DNA from: Tilletia caries
Taxonomy: Eukaryota; Basidiomycota; Exobasidiomycetes; Tilletiales; Tilletiaceae
DNA length: 64,000 bases
Assembly (NCBI GenBank): GCA_032718865.1
Contig: JALUTQ010000046.1
Span: forward strand, 248,001 to 312,000
Direction of reading: 5' to 3'
Positions 10,702-21,916 of this stretch are shown one piece after another. The notes under the pieces were generated by a model. The model made no database searches. It was not told where the DNA came from and saw only the letters and a list, made by a program, of their open reading frames with translations. A program made the translations under genes and the position numbers. Numbering within the stretch: position 1 is the stretch's first letter; each line of letters opens with the position of its first letter.

Positions 10702-13700
10702 CAGGCGTGTACACCGACCATCCCGTACGTTTCATCTCACGAATCGCCGCTGGATGCCGCACACTGACATCCTTGTTAAATCTCGGCTCGAAAGCAGGAA
10801 GAGCTCGAAGAATCCGACTCAGAGGATCAAATGCAGGGCCAGACCGTCGAACAGGAGCAGTATTCCGACGACGGCGGGGAGTATGAGGAGGATATGGAGG
10901 AGGACGAGTTCTCATCGTCGCCAAGTATTCCGGATGAGAATATCGACTTTGACCTCGTGTATGCGTTGCACAACTTTATTGCAACGGTCGAAGGTCAGGC
11001 CACGGTCCACAAGGGGAATAGCCTGACGCTGCTCGACGACTCAAATTCGTACTGGTAAGTCACACAGTCCGGACTCGTCAAAAAAGCTACGCATTTCGAC
11101 GGATCCTGTGTGCTGAAAGCGTTTTCTTGGATGGCAATAGGTGGCTTGTCCGCGTCTTGAGAACACAAGAAGTCGGCTACATCCCTGCGGAGAACATCGA
11201 AACTCCAGTCGAAAGGTTGGCGCGCCTCAATAAGCACCGCAATGTCGATGTACGTGCGCCGCCGAAATTGTGAACCGCAGCTGCCCAACAAACTGACCTT
11301 GCGCGCTCGCCTTTGCTTTTCTTCAGCTCTCGTCGGCCACCGAAGATGATCACATGCAGGTGCCTGCCAAGATCCATCGAAGTTTCCTAGTCAAACGGCG
11401 GAACGCGCCCGGTCAGAGTGGCTTCTCAGCCCACTCTGGCAAACTCTCGGCCTTGTCGCAGCGAAAAACGGGCGCGCCGTCGAAAGAACTTCTCAAGGAG
11501 GCGAAGAAGTCGAAACGCGGAGTACAGTTCGGTCCACCTATGTACCTCGAGCACTCCGGCAACGAGATGAGGTCGGACGAAGAGTATGAGGATGAATATG
11601 GACCCGAGGACGGGTACGAGGAAGACTATGCGGAGGAGGACGCGGTCGAAGGAGAGTTGGACGGAAGCGGAGACACGGATTTGAGCGCAGCTGGCAGGCA
11701 GCAGGGGGCTGAACCACAAAAGCCCGCGTTCTCACATCTGGAGCCGGACGATGGGATGGCATGGGACGCCAACGAGACAGAGCGCATTCAGCGCGAGCAG
11801 GAAGCTCAAAAGGATGCCGACGCAGAGCAGCGCAGAGCAGAAATGGAGGCTCAAGCTCAGGTTCAAGCCCAGGCGCAGGCACAGGCTCGTGCTCAAGCAG
11901 AGGTGCGACAAAGGCAGCAGGCTCAAATGCAGGCCCAGCAGGCGGCACAGGCAGCCGTGCAAGCCGCGCAGGAACAGCGACCCAATGGGATACGTCCGTT
12001 ACAAACCGTTCAACAGCAGCAGGATTTGCGCCGCGTCACCAGCGAGCGGTCCAACAGCAGCATGTCCACGAGATCAGGGTCGCCTCACGACCAGCAACCT
12101 GGCGCGTTCTTACCTTCGCAGGTGCAGGCGAGCCGGCGGCGCGGCGATTCCGAGTCGAGCTTGGCTTCGGGCACGGGTAGCTCGATCATGGCCTCGTCTC
12201 CGTCACCTGACAAGTCGAAGAAGAGCGACAAGCGCAAGTCGAAGGTGGAGGACGACTTCAACGACGAGAAGTCTCAGAAGAAGCGCTCGGGCGTCTTCAG
12301 TGGGCTCTTCTCCCGCAAGAAGGACCGGAAGAGCGGCCAGTTCGGCAGCACCGGAAGCGATCCGGAGTTGGCGAGCTTCAGCAGAGAGTCGGAGGAGTAC
12401 GGCCAGGCCATCGATCAGCATGGCCGAATGGCAGCCTCATCACCGCTAGGAAAACCTTCCGGAATGGGACGTTCCGTGCAGGAACGCGACCGACTAACGC
12501 AAGAAGCGTATCACAGACAATTCCTCGTGCCTTCGAACGAGAACAGTCCGGAAATCGCCCAACGGCCAGCGCGACCGGGCAGTTTGATAGCCACACCTGG
12601 CTCTGTGCCCATGCTCAACGTGCTTCGAATCTTCGCAGGCGATGATATTGACAGTGATGCCACTTTCAAGACGGTGCTCCTGAACCAAACGACGGCGGCA
12701 TCGGATCTGCTCAAGCAAGCCTTGCAACGGTTCCATCTCGGATCTGCGAATGATCAGTCTGGCTATGTGATCACGGTCAAGGTCATCGGGGGCGAGGAGA
12801 GGGCGTTGGAAGGTCAGGAACACCCCCTTCAAGTCTTCGACGCGCTCGCAGCGGCCAATCCGGACAACGACGTCGTGATACCCAGCGTCAAGCGGTCCAG
12901 TGTTGGTTCGATTTCGTCGATCTCCTCCAACCTGAGTCTGAACCCGGCCATTGCCCGACTCGGCGGTGACTTCAGCGACGACCACGCCGTTCGATTCTTC
13001 CTGAAACGGACGAGTGCGATACAAGCGCTGCACCATGAACAGCTCATGCAGACGCTCCTGTCGCCCGGTCTGATGGGCGGTAACGGTGTCTCCCTCGATC
13101 CGGACTCGCAGAACAACAATCGCTCCTCGCTGCTGTCTGCTGAAAATGGGGACTTGTCTGGTGGAGCGACAATGCGTTTTGCGCTCCGCCTCGTCATCTA
13201 TGCATCCGACCTTCCGGAAGGGATCGTGTTTGATCCACAAACGACGGCCTTGGTGCCCGAAGACATCTTGCAGAACCGTGGCCCAGGTGGGACGGAGCCG
13301 GCTGAGGGGATCCCCCAGGACGTGAGAGAACGAGTGTTGGCGTTCCCTCGGAATACCACTGTTGCCGAGGTTATCGAAACGGGATTGGATCGCTTTGGTA
13401 TCGGGGACGGCGTCGTTGAGGGTGGTGACGATGTCGAGGATCGACCGACGCGGAACAACCGTGGCAGGGGTCGCACGAAGTACAGACTGACTGCGCTAAT
13501 CGAAGGCGTGGAGCGTTCGCTTCTGCCTTCCAATTCGGTCGTGGAGGCATACCCGGAGCAACCCGCGCTGCGAGCGGTGAATCGACGATCGACGGATGCG
13601 AAGCGACGGAGTGCGGATTCAGCCATGTTACTGGGCATGATGGACGACATCAAACTTGCGGACCCGATCTTCGTGCTTCGGAAAGTACCCACGCCTAAAC

Positions 13701-14564
13701 CTCCAAGACTGGGTCGTGCGCTGAGCGCCGCTGAGGAGGCCTACCTGGCATCACGCAGCAGTCCGCGGAACAGCTCGCAAAATCACGGCTCGTCGTCTCG
13801 TCATGCCAATAACTCGGCAGACAAGATGAGCGTACATAGCGGGCTGCCGTACGACCAGGGAGGGGACACGTTCGACACGTCGCAAACAGCAGACTCGGCG
13901 GCGAATCCGGCTATTGCGGCTGTGGCAGCTGACACGCACAAAAAGCAGAATTCGACAGCTTCCGAAACGTCAGGCCGAACGACGACAATCAGTCCGCAGA
14001 ACAGCTCGACGATGACGCACCCGACGGCACCGACACCGCTCTCTTCGTTCCCGCCGATGACGAACACGCCCTCGGTCTCTGGCTCGGCGGCCTCGTCGAC
14101 GGCGTCGACTCAGCGGGTCGAACCGGCGACGCGCGGTCTGATGCCGCTCTCGTCGTTGAGTTCCCGTCCGAGCGTGCCGGTCTCGTACGGATGGGGACTG
14201 GATCACCTGTACAGCGTGATGGACGCCGCGGCGCGTCGACGACCTGGTGCCGGTGCGGGCGTGAGTGGCGGTACGACGGCGTTGTTCGCATCGGGTGAAT
14301 TGCCCAGTCGGGATGAGGACTTCTATCACCCGACGGTCACGGGTCTGTTCGCGCCTGCTCTGCCGCAGACGGCCCATCCGAAGACGATTGAGGCGTACGC
14401 GCCTATGCGGGATGAGCTGGCGTCTATGGACAATGTGAGTTGTTTCTGAATGGGTCTCTTGCTTCTCCAAACTTCTTTTTCTGAACTGATCGATTCCTTT
14501 GTGTTGTTTGGTGCTTGTGTAGGAGCTGGACAGGCTTTTGCGCGAAGCCTTCCGAGTATTCTGA
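10257..14564 (+). CDS. SH3-domain cell-polarity scaffold, Tea4/Bud14-like
   Basis: Five exons, 10257-10724, 10798-11054, 11141-11249, 11327-14434 and 14523-14564, join in phase to about 1,327 residues. The last exon replaces a read-through VSCF end with ELDRLLREAFRVF. Order of features: a polyQ tract (about residues 100-150), an acidic stretch, then an SH3 domain (about 207-265) with ALHNF, LLDDSNSYWWLVR and GYIPAENIET, followed by ERLARLNKHRNVDL. That extended motif is typical of the fungal Tea4/TeaC/Bud14 group. KRGVQF (about 342-346) fits the RVxF-type PP1-docking motif that those proteins use to bring type 1 phosphatase to cell tips. An acidic block, a Gln/Ala-rich coiled region, a basic SKKSDKRKSK patch and a long C-terminal half follow. 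A domain resembling Ras association or ubiquitin-like folds may lie at MLNVLRIFAGDDIDSD. The role in polarised growth is inferred from family membership. Confidence 0.8.
10559..10702 (+). repeat. CAG/CAA microsatellite coding polyglutamine
   Basis: Interrupted (CAR)n coding about 40 Gln broken by Tyr and Leu, ending in a pure run of CAG triplets near 10670-10700. It lies in exon 1 of the SH3 scaffold gene and is likely length-polymorphic. Confidence 0.9.
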
Positions 14565-15046
14565 GCGCTGTCGTTCCCTTCCCTCCCTCCTTTCTTTTCT
14601 CTCTCTCAGACACACTTCTTGCAGTTCCCTCGCTTTTACCTCTGCGCCACCTTGCTTCCGCAACACATTCTTTTATACGGCCTCCTCATATCTTTTGCGG
14701 CTTCCCATTCATTCCACCATCGCTGTGTCTCTGTTTCCCCTCCGCTAGCGTACATATATCATGCTCCTTAGCAGAACCGTTCCTCCCCGGGCCCGCGCTG
14801 TAGCACCATCCTCTCTCTTTCCTACGCTCCCCGTGTTCCGCGCCTCCGGGGCTTAACATCCAGTATGTGCACTACCTTGTTTTCTTGCATGTGCTCAGGC
14901 GTGTTTGGGTATGCGTTTGTTTCGATTTCGAAGTGCAGATCAACGGACGAGTGAGTTACGCGTTACATACGGTGCGCAAGGCAAAGCGCGTAATAAAGGG
15001 ACGCGAGCCTGCAGGCAGAAATGTGCGTCACGAACGCGATGTTTGC
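14565..15046. other. convergent 3' flanks
   Basis: Tail-to-tail region between the SH3 scaffold gene and the minus-strand mitochondrial gene. CT-rich; no gene seen. Confidence 0.5.
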
Positions 15047-15623
15047 CTACTTTTGCGCGTTGACGGTCTCCTTCTGCAGCTGCTCGGGTGTCTTTCCCGC
15101 GGCGTGCTTCTCGGCATGGACAGTGTCCTCGGACTGAGAAAACAACATGAGGATCAGCGGGGGTTTCATCAGATCAGGAGCGGGTGGGTAGGGTCGATGC
15201 CAGGAAGTTTTACTCACCAGTGTTGGCTGTTTGTTGGGGCTGGCCGTGACCTTGGAGTCCCCGCTTCCGCTGCTGCTGCCGCTGCTGGATGGGACGGTCT
15301 CCTTTTGGAGCTGTTCAGGGCTCTTGTTGTGCTTCTCTCCCTTGGCAGCCTCCTCCGATGGCGTCTGTATGAAAGGGAAGGGGAAATGAGTGGCGCAACG
15401 GCGGGTCAGACACCAGAGCTCAGGAACAGAAGGACAGGACAGGACAGGACAGGACAGGACAGGACAGGACAGGACAGGACAGGACAGGACAGGACGCGTC
15501 CGAGAGGACAGCTGCACTCACGGTGTATGAGCGCGCGGAGATGGCGATGTTGTTGGAGACGGCGACGTTGGCGCGGGTGCGGAGGAGAGCGCGAGCGAAG
15601 TTGGTGTTGCGAAGGAGGGACAT
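15047..15623 (-). CDS. small mitochondrial protein with duplicated PEQLQKETV motif
   Basis: Three minus-strand exons, 15623-15522, 15364-15218 and 15133-15047, give 111 residues. The first 34 (MSLLRNTNFARALLRTRANV...ISARSYT) form an amphipathic, Arg-rich, acid-free presequence ending in an RSY(T) context like a mitochondrial processing site. The mature part is small, hydrophilic and contains two related blocks, KHNKSPEQLQKETV and KHAAGKTPEQLQKETV, separated by a Ser/Gly linker. No catalytic motif is present. It resembles short fungal stress-associated mitochondrial proteins of unknown function, but I cannot name the family with confidence. Intron 1 contains 13 tandem AGGAC units. Exon phases are clean, so I think the gene is real. 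Confidence 0.75.
15431..15495 (+). repeat. (AGGAC)13 pentanucleotide minisatellite
   Basis: Thirteen perfect AGGAC units (65 bp). On the minus strand they form a GTCCT array inside intron 1 of the small mitochondrial protein gene. Confidence 0.97.
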
Positions 15624-15829
15624 GCTGCTGAGAACGTGAGTGAGGGATGAATGAATGAATGCGAAGATGGGGAAAGGCAGGGAGCAGGGAGTGGAACTGG
15701 AATGGGATCAGCTTTTGAGGACGTCCGCGCGTGCTTGGCACTTCACCGCTTCACCGCTCCACACTACTCTTCACCGTACCATCTTCCACGCGCCCCACTG
15801 CCCGCTTTGGGCGAAGATCGACACTGGTC

Positions 15830-15912
15830 ACTGAATACTGAATGACGATCCAAGCTGGCTGAAAGGGTCAACCGAAGGATTGGTCAGAAGGTAGAAGGGT
15901 TCAGTATTCAGT
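15830..15912. repeat. 13 bp inverted repeat, 57 nt apart
   Basis: ACTGAATACTGAA at 15830-15842 and its perfect reverse complement at 15900-15912. It lies upstream of the minus-strand mitochondrial gene. Function unknown. Confidence 0.7.
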
Positions 15913-17858
15913 CACAGCACGAGGAGAGAAAGTCAGGGCGGGGCCAAGGATTTGGGAAAGTCACCAACGTCATGTTGGAATCGGGCACCCTGGACGTCGG
16001 TCGTCGAGGCGCGAGCTCAACCAACATCTCTCCAGCATGCCAACATGAACGCATGGTCGCTCCCCAGCGCGCACGACGCTGGAGGCTGGAGGCTGGAGGC
16101 GCGCGCAAGGCATGAGCAACATCGTCCCTGTGTAGAAGCTGAACGAACGTTTTTTCTGCAGTTGCAGTTGCGAGATGAGGTTCGCGCCGGTCTACATGCC
16201 ATCGCACCGGACAGCACTGGCCGCTGACTGACCACCATGCATTCCTTGACGGATGTGTTCTTTGCTTTGTACTTCCAATTGCTGACACTTTTCATCCTTT
16301 GCTTATGTATAGGGTACTGTCCTTCCTTTTACTTGCCTTCCTCTTCCTCCTTCCCTTCTCCCTTCCGCACAATTCTGACAGAACTCCAAATCCGGACAAG
16401 GCCTCGCGCAAGCCCCGTTCTCACCCCTTCCTTAAACGCTCTCCGAACGCCCCGCAGTGCTCGTCACGAGGTCCAGATCTGAGGGACGAGATGCCGTCAC
16501 TCACTCCACACGCGTTGGTCTGGACGGGAGATTACGACGATAAAGTGAAGGCATTCAAACACGGAAACGGATATATGCGGTCCGAACAAGCTGCGCTCGC
16601 CACGCCCATGCCCCTTCGGCCGTCAGTGGGGGCTATCATCGACCAGCGACTCGTCACGCTCGAAGCGGGCGCAGAAGGAGAAACACCTTAGAAAGTGGGC
16701 CGGGGCCACTACATACACATGTTCCTGGAGCAACCAAGATCGAACCAGGGCTTGTGTACCGGGTGAGTGTCTCCAATCTGAACATGGTCTGCGGGCCTCT
16801 ATCACGCAGGAGCAGGACACGAAGGTCGTCAGTGCGAAAGGAGCACTACACATGATTGTGGCCTGCGAGGCTGGTCCACCCTTTCAGTTGGCGGGAGGTC
16901 GGGCCCAAAAAGACCAACAGGTACAGCATGATGCTCTTTTTGCACGTTGTTTCTCCGCCAAAAACATCCTTTACATCCGGTGGGTTGATTGCGATGCTAA
17001 AATCAAAGGGTGTGTTCGTTGTGAATCGGCTGTGTGATCGTCGGGAAGCGTCCAAGCTCCAAGACCAGGCCGGAGCTGAGAAACATTGCGCTTCTATCCA
17101 GCATGGACCCCAGTCGCAGCTTGGGCCCTGAAGGCTGGCGATACTTGCCATCTTGACGCTCACGGTCTCCATCTTCACACTCACGTCTCACACGAACACG
17201 AAGCAGGGTGAAGACTTTTCTGGGTGAGTATTTTGGATGGGGCGGGTGCCAGCTGCCGGGCGCCGCGCATCCGGCAGCTGGTTATTGCTGGCACACACCC
17301 ATCACACAGCAGTCCAGCGACGCCCTGATCTGCGGTTCTAAAGTTCTATCTGACCATCTCAGGTTATAATCACCTTCCTCAACCTTGCAGGTGGTCGAGG
17401 GCAAGACTGCGCGTCTGCCCGCTGCCGTGGTGCGGAAGGCAGACAGCTTTTGGATTCCTTACAACGCCGAGGGGCAAAAACGGCTGGCCGCTGTATGTGC
17501 CCCGACGTGGCAGTGTTACGGGCGATTTCGAGATGTCTTACAACGCGTCGTTATAGTGGCTTCGATTACTTCCAGGTCTCAGCCGTTGTTGACTGCTCCA
17601 GTGCTGCTTTTGCTGCTGATCGTTCTCTCTGATGCTTCCTTGCCCAGAACAGATAGAGCGACGCTCCGCTCGCAGCGCCCCTCTGCCGCAGTGCCGCACC
17701 TGTCCTTTCTCTCTCTCTGCCTGACGGTTCTTAACCTGACCACCACCATCCATCCACTCCCTCGACCCTCCCATCGATCTCTCCCTCTCCCACTGTCACC
17801 TCGTCCTCTAATAACCTATTCTCCTCTCTCCCCACCTTTAATCATCCTCTCCATCAAA
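15913..17858. other. gene-poor stretch with weak coding signals
   Basis: Plus-strand open pieces at about 16491-16691 (starts MPSLTPHALVWTGDYDD) and 17385-17550 (VVEGKTARLPAAVV...) are bordered by plausible splice sites. I cannot assemble a convincing protein or recognise a family. They could be a lineage-specific gene or a decayed one. A GGAGGCT triplicate lies near 16080, and the stretch also holds the GPI-protein promoter. Confidence 0.35.
17249..17281. repeat. 11 bp perfect hairpin
   Basis: CCAGCTGCCGG (17249-17259) and its exact complement (17271-17281) flank an 11 nt GC-rich loop. GTGCCA/TGGCAC pairing lies just outside. It could form a strong hairpin in DNA or RNA. Confidence 0.7.
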
Positions 17859-18769
17859 ATGCAGTTCTCCCACTTCGTCTTCCTCGGCGCCACCGTCCTC
17901 TCCGCCGGCATGGTCGCCGCCCAGGCTTCCAACGGCCTCACCGTCCAGACCCTCGCTGCCCTCACCACCTGCATCCCTAACCGTCTCATCTGGAGCGGTG
18001 GTGTCGCACCCTTCGCGGTCTCCCTCATTGTCCCCGGCACACCCACCTCGGTGCTCGCCCGTCTCGGCACCGGCATCACCGACCAGTTCTACGTCTACAC
18101 CCCCGACGGAAGTGAGTTGTCCATTCCCCCGTCTCCTTCCACATCTCTCCTTTCCTCTTGATTTGAATCGTGCTCATTGTCTTCCGCATTCCCAATCATT
18201 AGAGACCTCCGGTATCCTCTCCGGTGACAGCGTCGCCGTTTACGTCCAGGACGCCGGTGGATTCTTCAGCGCTTCCGCTGGCTTCCCCGTTGTCTCTGGT
18301 GGCGGGTGGTGAGTACCCGTCAAATCGCTGGCGACAGTCCTCTTTCTTATCTCGATGTGCTCACAAACAAACCTGCATTCACCTTTTTCTCATTTTCCAG
18401 CGCTAACAACCCCTCCTCCAGCGCTGCTGCTGGTTCCAGCTCCGCAGCTGCCTCCACCGCTTCGTCTTCGTAAGTTATATGACTCCCCTATCTTTTCGTC
18501 GGACGATCACATCGATCTGACGACTTTCCCTCGTTTTTGAATTGTGCAGCGCGGTGGCCTCGACTACCGCCGCTTCCACCACCACTACCGCCGCCGCCGT
18601 CACCAGCAGCACCTCCACCTCCACCGCCTCCAGGTCGACCAGCACTTCTACCTCCTCCACCGCTGCCCCCACCACTTCTGCTCCCGCCAACGCCGCCGCC
18701 CCCCGCTTCAACGGTCTTACCGCCGTTGTTGCCGGTGCCGTTGGTGTCGCTGCCGCCGCTCTCCTCTAA
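17859..18769 (+). CDS. GPI-anchored Ser/Thr-rich cell-surface protein (Kre9/KNH-like)
   Basis: Four exons, 17859-18111, 18203-18308, 18401-18469 and 18550-18769, join to 215 residues. The N-terminus is a signal peptide (MQFSHFVFLGATVLSAG, cleavage near AQA). A compact domain of about 100 residues follows (LIWSGGVAPFAVSLIVPG, ARLGTGITDQFYVYTPDG, SGDSVAVYVQDAGG), with the Trp/Gly pattern of fungal Ser/Thr-rich GPI-anchored proteins of the Kre9/KNH1 type. A low-complexity Ser/Thr/Ala stalk and a C-terminal hydrophobic tail (LTAVVAGAVGVAAAALL) preceded by small residues fit a GPI-attachment signal. It probably sits in the plasma membrane or wall. The exact ligand or enzyme role is unknown. Confidence 0.88.
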
Positions 18770-19331
18770 GTAGAAAAGCTCCCTGTTGAGCACGGTCGCG
18801 CTGACGGGCGAAGACAGTCGGCAATAGTGAAGGGACGCCAGTCCGAGTCATTATCGGGCCATCTTCAATGAGGCCCAGCACTGAAATTTCGCCTCATCAC
18901 CTGCCGCGTCCGGACAAGTCGAAAACGGCGTGCGAAGACGACGTCCTCTCCCTTCTCGTCCCAATCAGACAATTATACCGGTCTCTTTTCCGCCCCTACC
19001 CTTTCTTTCCCTCGATCGGGGTCTCCCATACAATCTCTCGTCTACCATTTTTGCCCCATTGTTGTTTCACGGCCTCCAATGCCTTCTCTACCCTTTCTAC
19101 ATTGCCCTCAACCAGCCAGTTCTTCATTCTTTTGCACTTGAGCGTTGTCAGAGCGTCGAGGACGAAGGAGGGCGTACCGGAGTCATCGCAGCTTGAGACT
19201 CGAGATGAGACTAGCCTGGAAGGTTACAGTCTTACCGAGTGACCGATATCGCCGATCCACCTCGGACAAAAAAATTGAGAAGCTTCGACCATCACCTTGC
19301 TCGAATATTGGAGCTCGCACTCGTCCTGAAG
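18770..19331. other. intergenic region between wall protein and GMP synthase
   Basis: A CT-rich leader precedes the GMP synthase start. No gene is recognised. Confidence 0.5.
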
Positions 19332-21393
19332 ATGGCAGAGAAGAAGAACAACAGCAATAGCGCAGCGTCGGCGTCGGCGTCGGCGTCGGAGCCGGCGATC
19401 CACTCACAGTACGACTCGATTCTTATTCTCGACTTCGGCTCGCAGTATTCGCACCTGATCACGCGCCGGTGTCGCGAACTGAACGTGTACTGCGAGATGC
19501 TGCCATGCACACAGAAGATCAAGGACCTCGACTGGAAGCCCAAGGGCATCATCCTCTCCGGCTCGCCCTACAGCGTCTACGACGACGGCGCACCCCGCGT
19601 CGACCCGGACGTCTTCACGGCCGGCGTCCCCGTCCTCGGCATATGCTACGGTCTCCAGGAGATCGCATGGAACCACGGCGGGAAGGTCGACCCCCATGAC
19701 CGGAGGGAGTACGGCAGCGCGAGTGTTGACATCGTCAAGACCGGCGACGACCATCTTGATAAGCTCTTCTCGAACATCAAGGAGGCCCAGCTGCCCGTAC
19801 GTACTTTTGATTTTGCACCCAATTCACCTTTGTTCCTTACTAGGGGGTTGACACTTCTTTCTTCTTCTTTCGCCGTCAGGTCTGGATGTCGCACGGCGAT
19901 CAGCTGTCCAAGCTGCCTGCTGACTTTGAGGTCATCGGCCGCACCGCCTCCGCGCCCTTTGCTGCCATCGCCCACCGCACAAAACCAATTTACGGTATCC
20001 AGTTCCACCCGGAGGTCACACACAGCCCGCGCGGGAAGGAGCTCTTTGAATCTTTCGTCGACACGATCTGCGGCTGCCGGAGGGATTGGACTATGGTGAG
20101 TCTCGGCTCCGAGAGGCGCGCGCGCGCGCGGTATCGTAACCTGGGAGCGGGAGGAGCTGACGTGGTCTGAACGCAATCCTTCTTCAAACGGCGCGCTTCG
20201 ATAGGAAACGTTCATTGATAAGGAGATCCGACGCATTCGCGACATTGTAGGCGAAAAGGGACGCGTGATCGGTGCCGTCTCCGGCGGAGTCGACAGCAGT
20301 GTTGCCGCTAAGCTTATGCATGAAGCCATCGGCGACCGATTCCACGCCATCATGGTCGACAACGGTGTCCTGCGCGCCAACGAGGCCCAGCAGGTCGACG
20401 TCATGCTGAACCAGGATCTGGGCGTGAACCTGACCGTCGTCGACGCGTCAGACCTGTTCCTCTCCCGCCTCGAGGGTGTCGAGGATCCGGAGAAGAAGCG
20501 CAAGATTATCGGGAACACCTTCATCAATGTCTTCGAGGAGGAGGCGGCCAAGCTGGAAGCGCTTGCTGAGAAGGAGGAGGAGGAGGCCAAGGCCCAGGGC
20601 CGGGCGAGCGAGAGTAAAGGCAAGATTGAGTTCTTGCTCCAGGGCACGCTCTACCCGGACGTCATTGAGAGCATCAGCTTCAAGGGACCGAGTGCGACGA
20701 TCAAGACGCACCACAATGTCGGTGGTCTTTTGGAAAATATGAAGCTTAAGCTCATTGAGCCTTTGCGAGAACTGTTCAAAGGTGCGTGTGTGCCCTACGT
20801 TCCTTCCTTCGAGCCAGTGAGGGCTCAATCACAAGAAGATGTGAGTGTGCTGATTGTGGTTTCTTTTCCAATTTTCAGACGAAGTCCGCGCCCTGGGCAG
20901 GCTCCTCGGCATACCCGCCCACCTCGTCGGGAGACATCCCTTCCCCGGCCCCGGCCTCGCCATCCGCATCCTCGGGCCCGTGGACCGCTCCCAGGTGGCC
21001 ATCCTCCAGCACGCGGACTCGATCTACATCGAGGAGATCCGCGCGGCGGGGTTGTATGATGAGATCAGTCAGGCGTTTGCGGTGCTTTTGCCTGTGAGGG
21101 CGGTGGGTGTGCAGGGTGATAAGCGGACGTATGATCAGGTTATTGCGCTCAGGGCTGCGCAGACGACGGACTTTATGACGGCTACTTGGTACGTTCTTGC
21201 TTTCTCACCCTCACCTTGACGGCTCGCTCAGTAACTTGGTTCTCTGACTGCTTTTGTTACCCCCATCAGGTATCCGTTCCCACACGACATTCTCGCCAAG
21301 ATTTCGAACCGGATCACGAACGAGGTCAACGGCGTCAACCGGGTGACTTACGATTTGACGTCCAAGCCTCCTGGAACTATCGAGTGGCTATAG
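19332..21393 (+). CDS. GUA1: GMP synthase (glutamine-hydrolysing)
   Basis: Converts XMP to GMP using ATP and glutamine, the last step of guanine nucleotide synthesis in the cytosol. Five exons, 19332-19796, 19880-20095, 20205-20781, 20879-21188 and 21270-21393, give 563 residues. The N-terminal class I amidotransferase has the Cys nucleophile in GICYGLQ (about residue 105) and His/Glu in QFHPEV. The ATP pyrophosphatase P-loop is [14 protein letters not shown]. The C-terminal dimerisation domain carries [18 protein letters not shown] and ends KPPGTIEWL, the family hallmark. A charged insertion ([19 protein letters not shown]) lies where many orthologues have a shorter loop. The start gives an Ala/Ser-rich leader before the conserved [19 protein letters not shown]. 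Intact. Confidence 0.97.
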
Positions 21394-21916
21394 ACGACTC
21401 CTCCGTCTGTCGGACGTCCACACACGCCTTCCTGCGCGCTCTTTGAGAGGATTAATCGAGCTTGCTTTCTATTCCCTACGAACACAGCCTGGAAGTCCCT
21501 GGACCGTCTCGTGTCAGAGGAAAAGCTATATGCATGAGAGTTATTGGTAACAGCTACATACACGATACAGCAAAGACGGCAGAAGAAGGCCAGAAACACG
21601 AATGGGGGCGAGTGGGCGACGTAAGGCAGAGAGATAGCGTGTGTATATACCCGGGTGTGGTACTCGTTCGTTGCGCCTGGTTATCCGAATCAGAAGAACA
21701 AAAGGGTATTGGCGAGTTGCAGGAGGGAGAAAGTAGAAGGGTACGTTCATGAACGGGAAAGTTGGGGAGCAAAAACTTGCGCGAGAGAGAGAAGGGTTCG
21801 CTTCGAAGACGAGGGGTGGGAAATGTCGTTGCTCGCAGTCCCTCCGGCCCAAAAAAAAGCGAGCGAAGAGAAGGTCCATAAGTAGATCCGTTGGGGGTAA
21901 ACCAGTGTCGCTCCTT
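21394..21916. other. convergent 3' flanks of GUA1 and the Pil1-family gene
   Basis: Tail-to-tail intergenic region. No gene seen. Confidence 0.5.

Noticed and set aside
10580..10924. Cys-rich minus-strand frame opposite the polyQ tract
   Set aside because: A polyCys run is the antisense of CAG repeats in the SH3 scaffold gene; no independent support.
14435..14449. SH3 scaffold ending VSCF at 14449
   Set aside because: A GTGAGT donor occurs exactly there, and splicing to 14523 gives a better 13-residue helix-like ending.
15406..15741. Repeat-coded LSCPV frames opposite the AGGAC array
   Set aside because: All three frames of a pentamer repeat stay open by chance; the array is intronic.
18475..18793. 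Minus-strand Gly/Val-rich frames opposite the GPI-protein tail
   Set aside because: They are shadows of the Ser/Thr/Ala-coding repeats on the plus strand.
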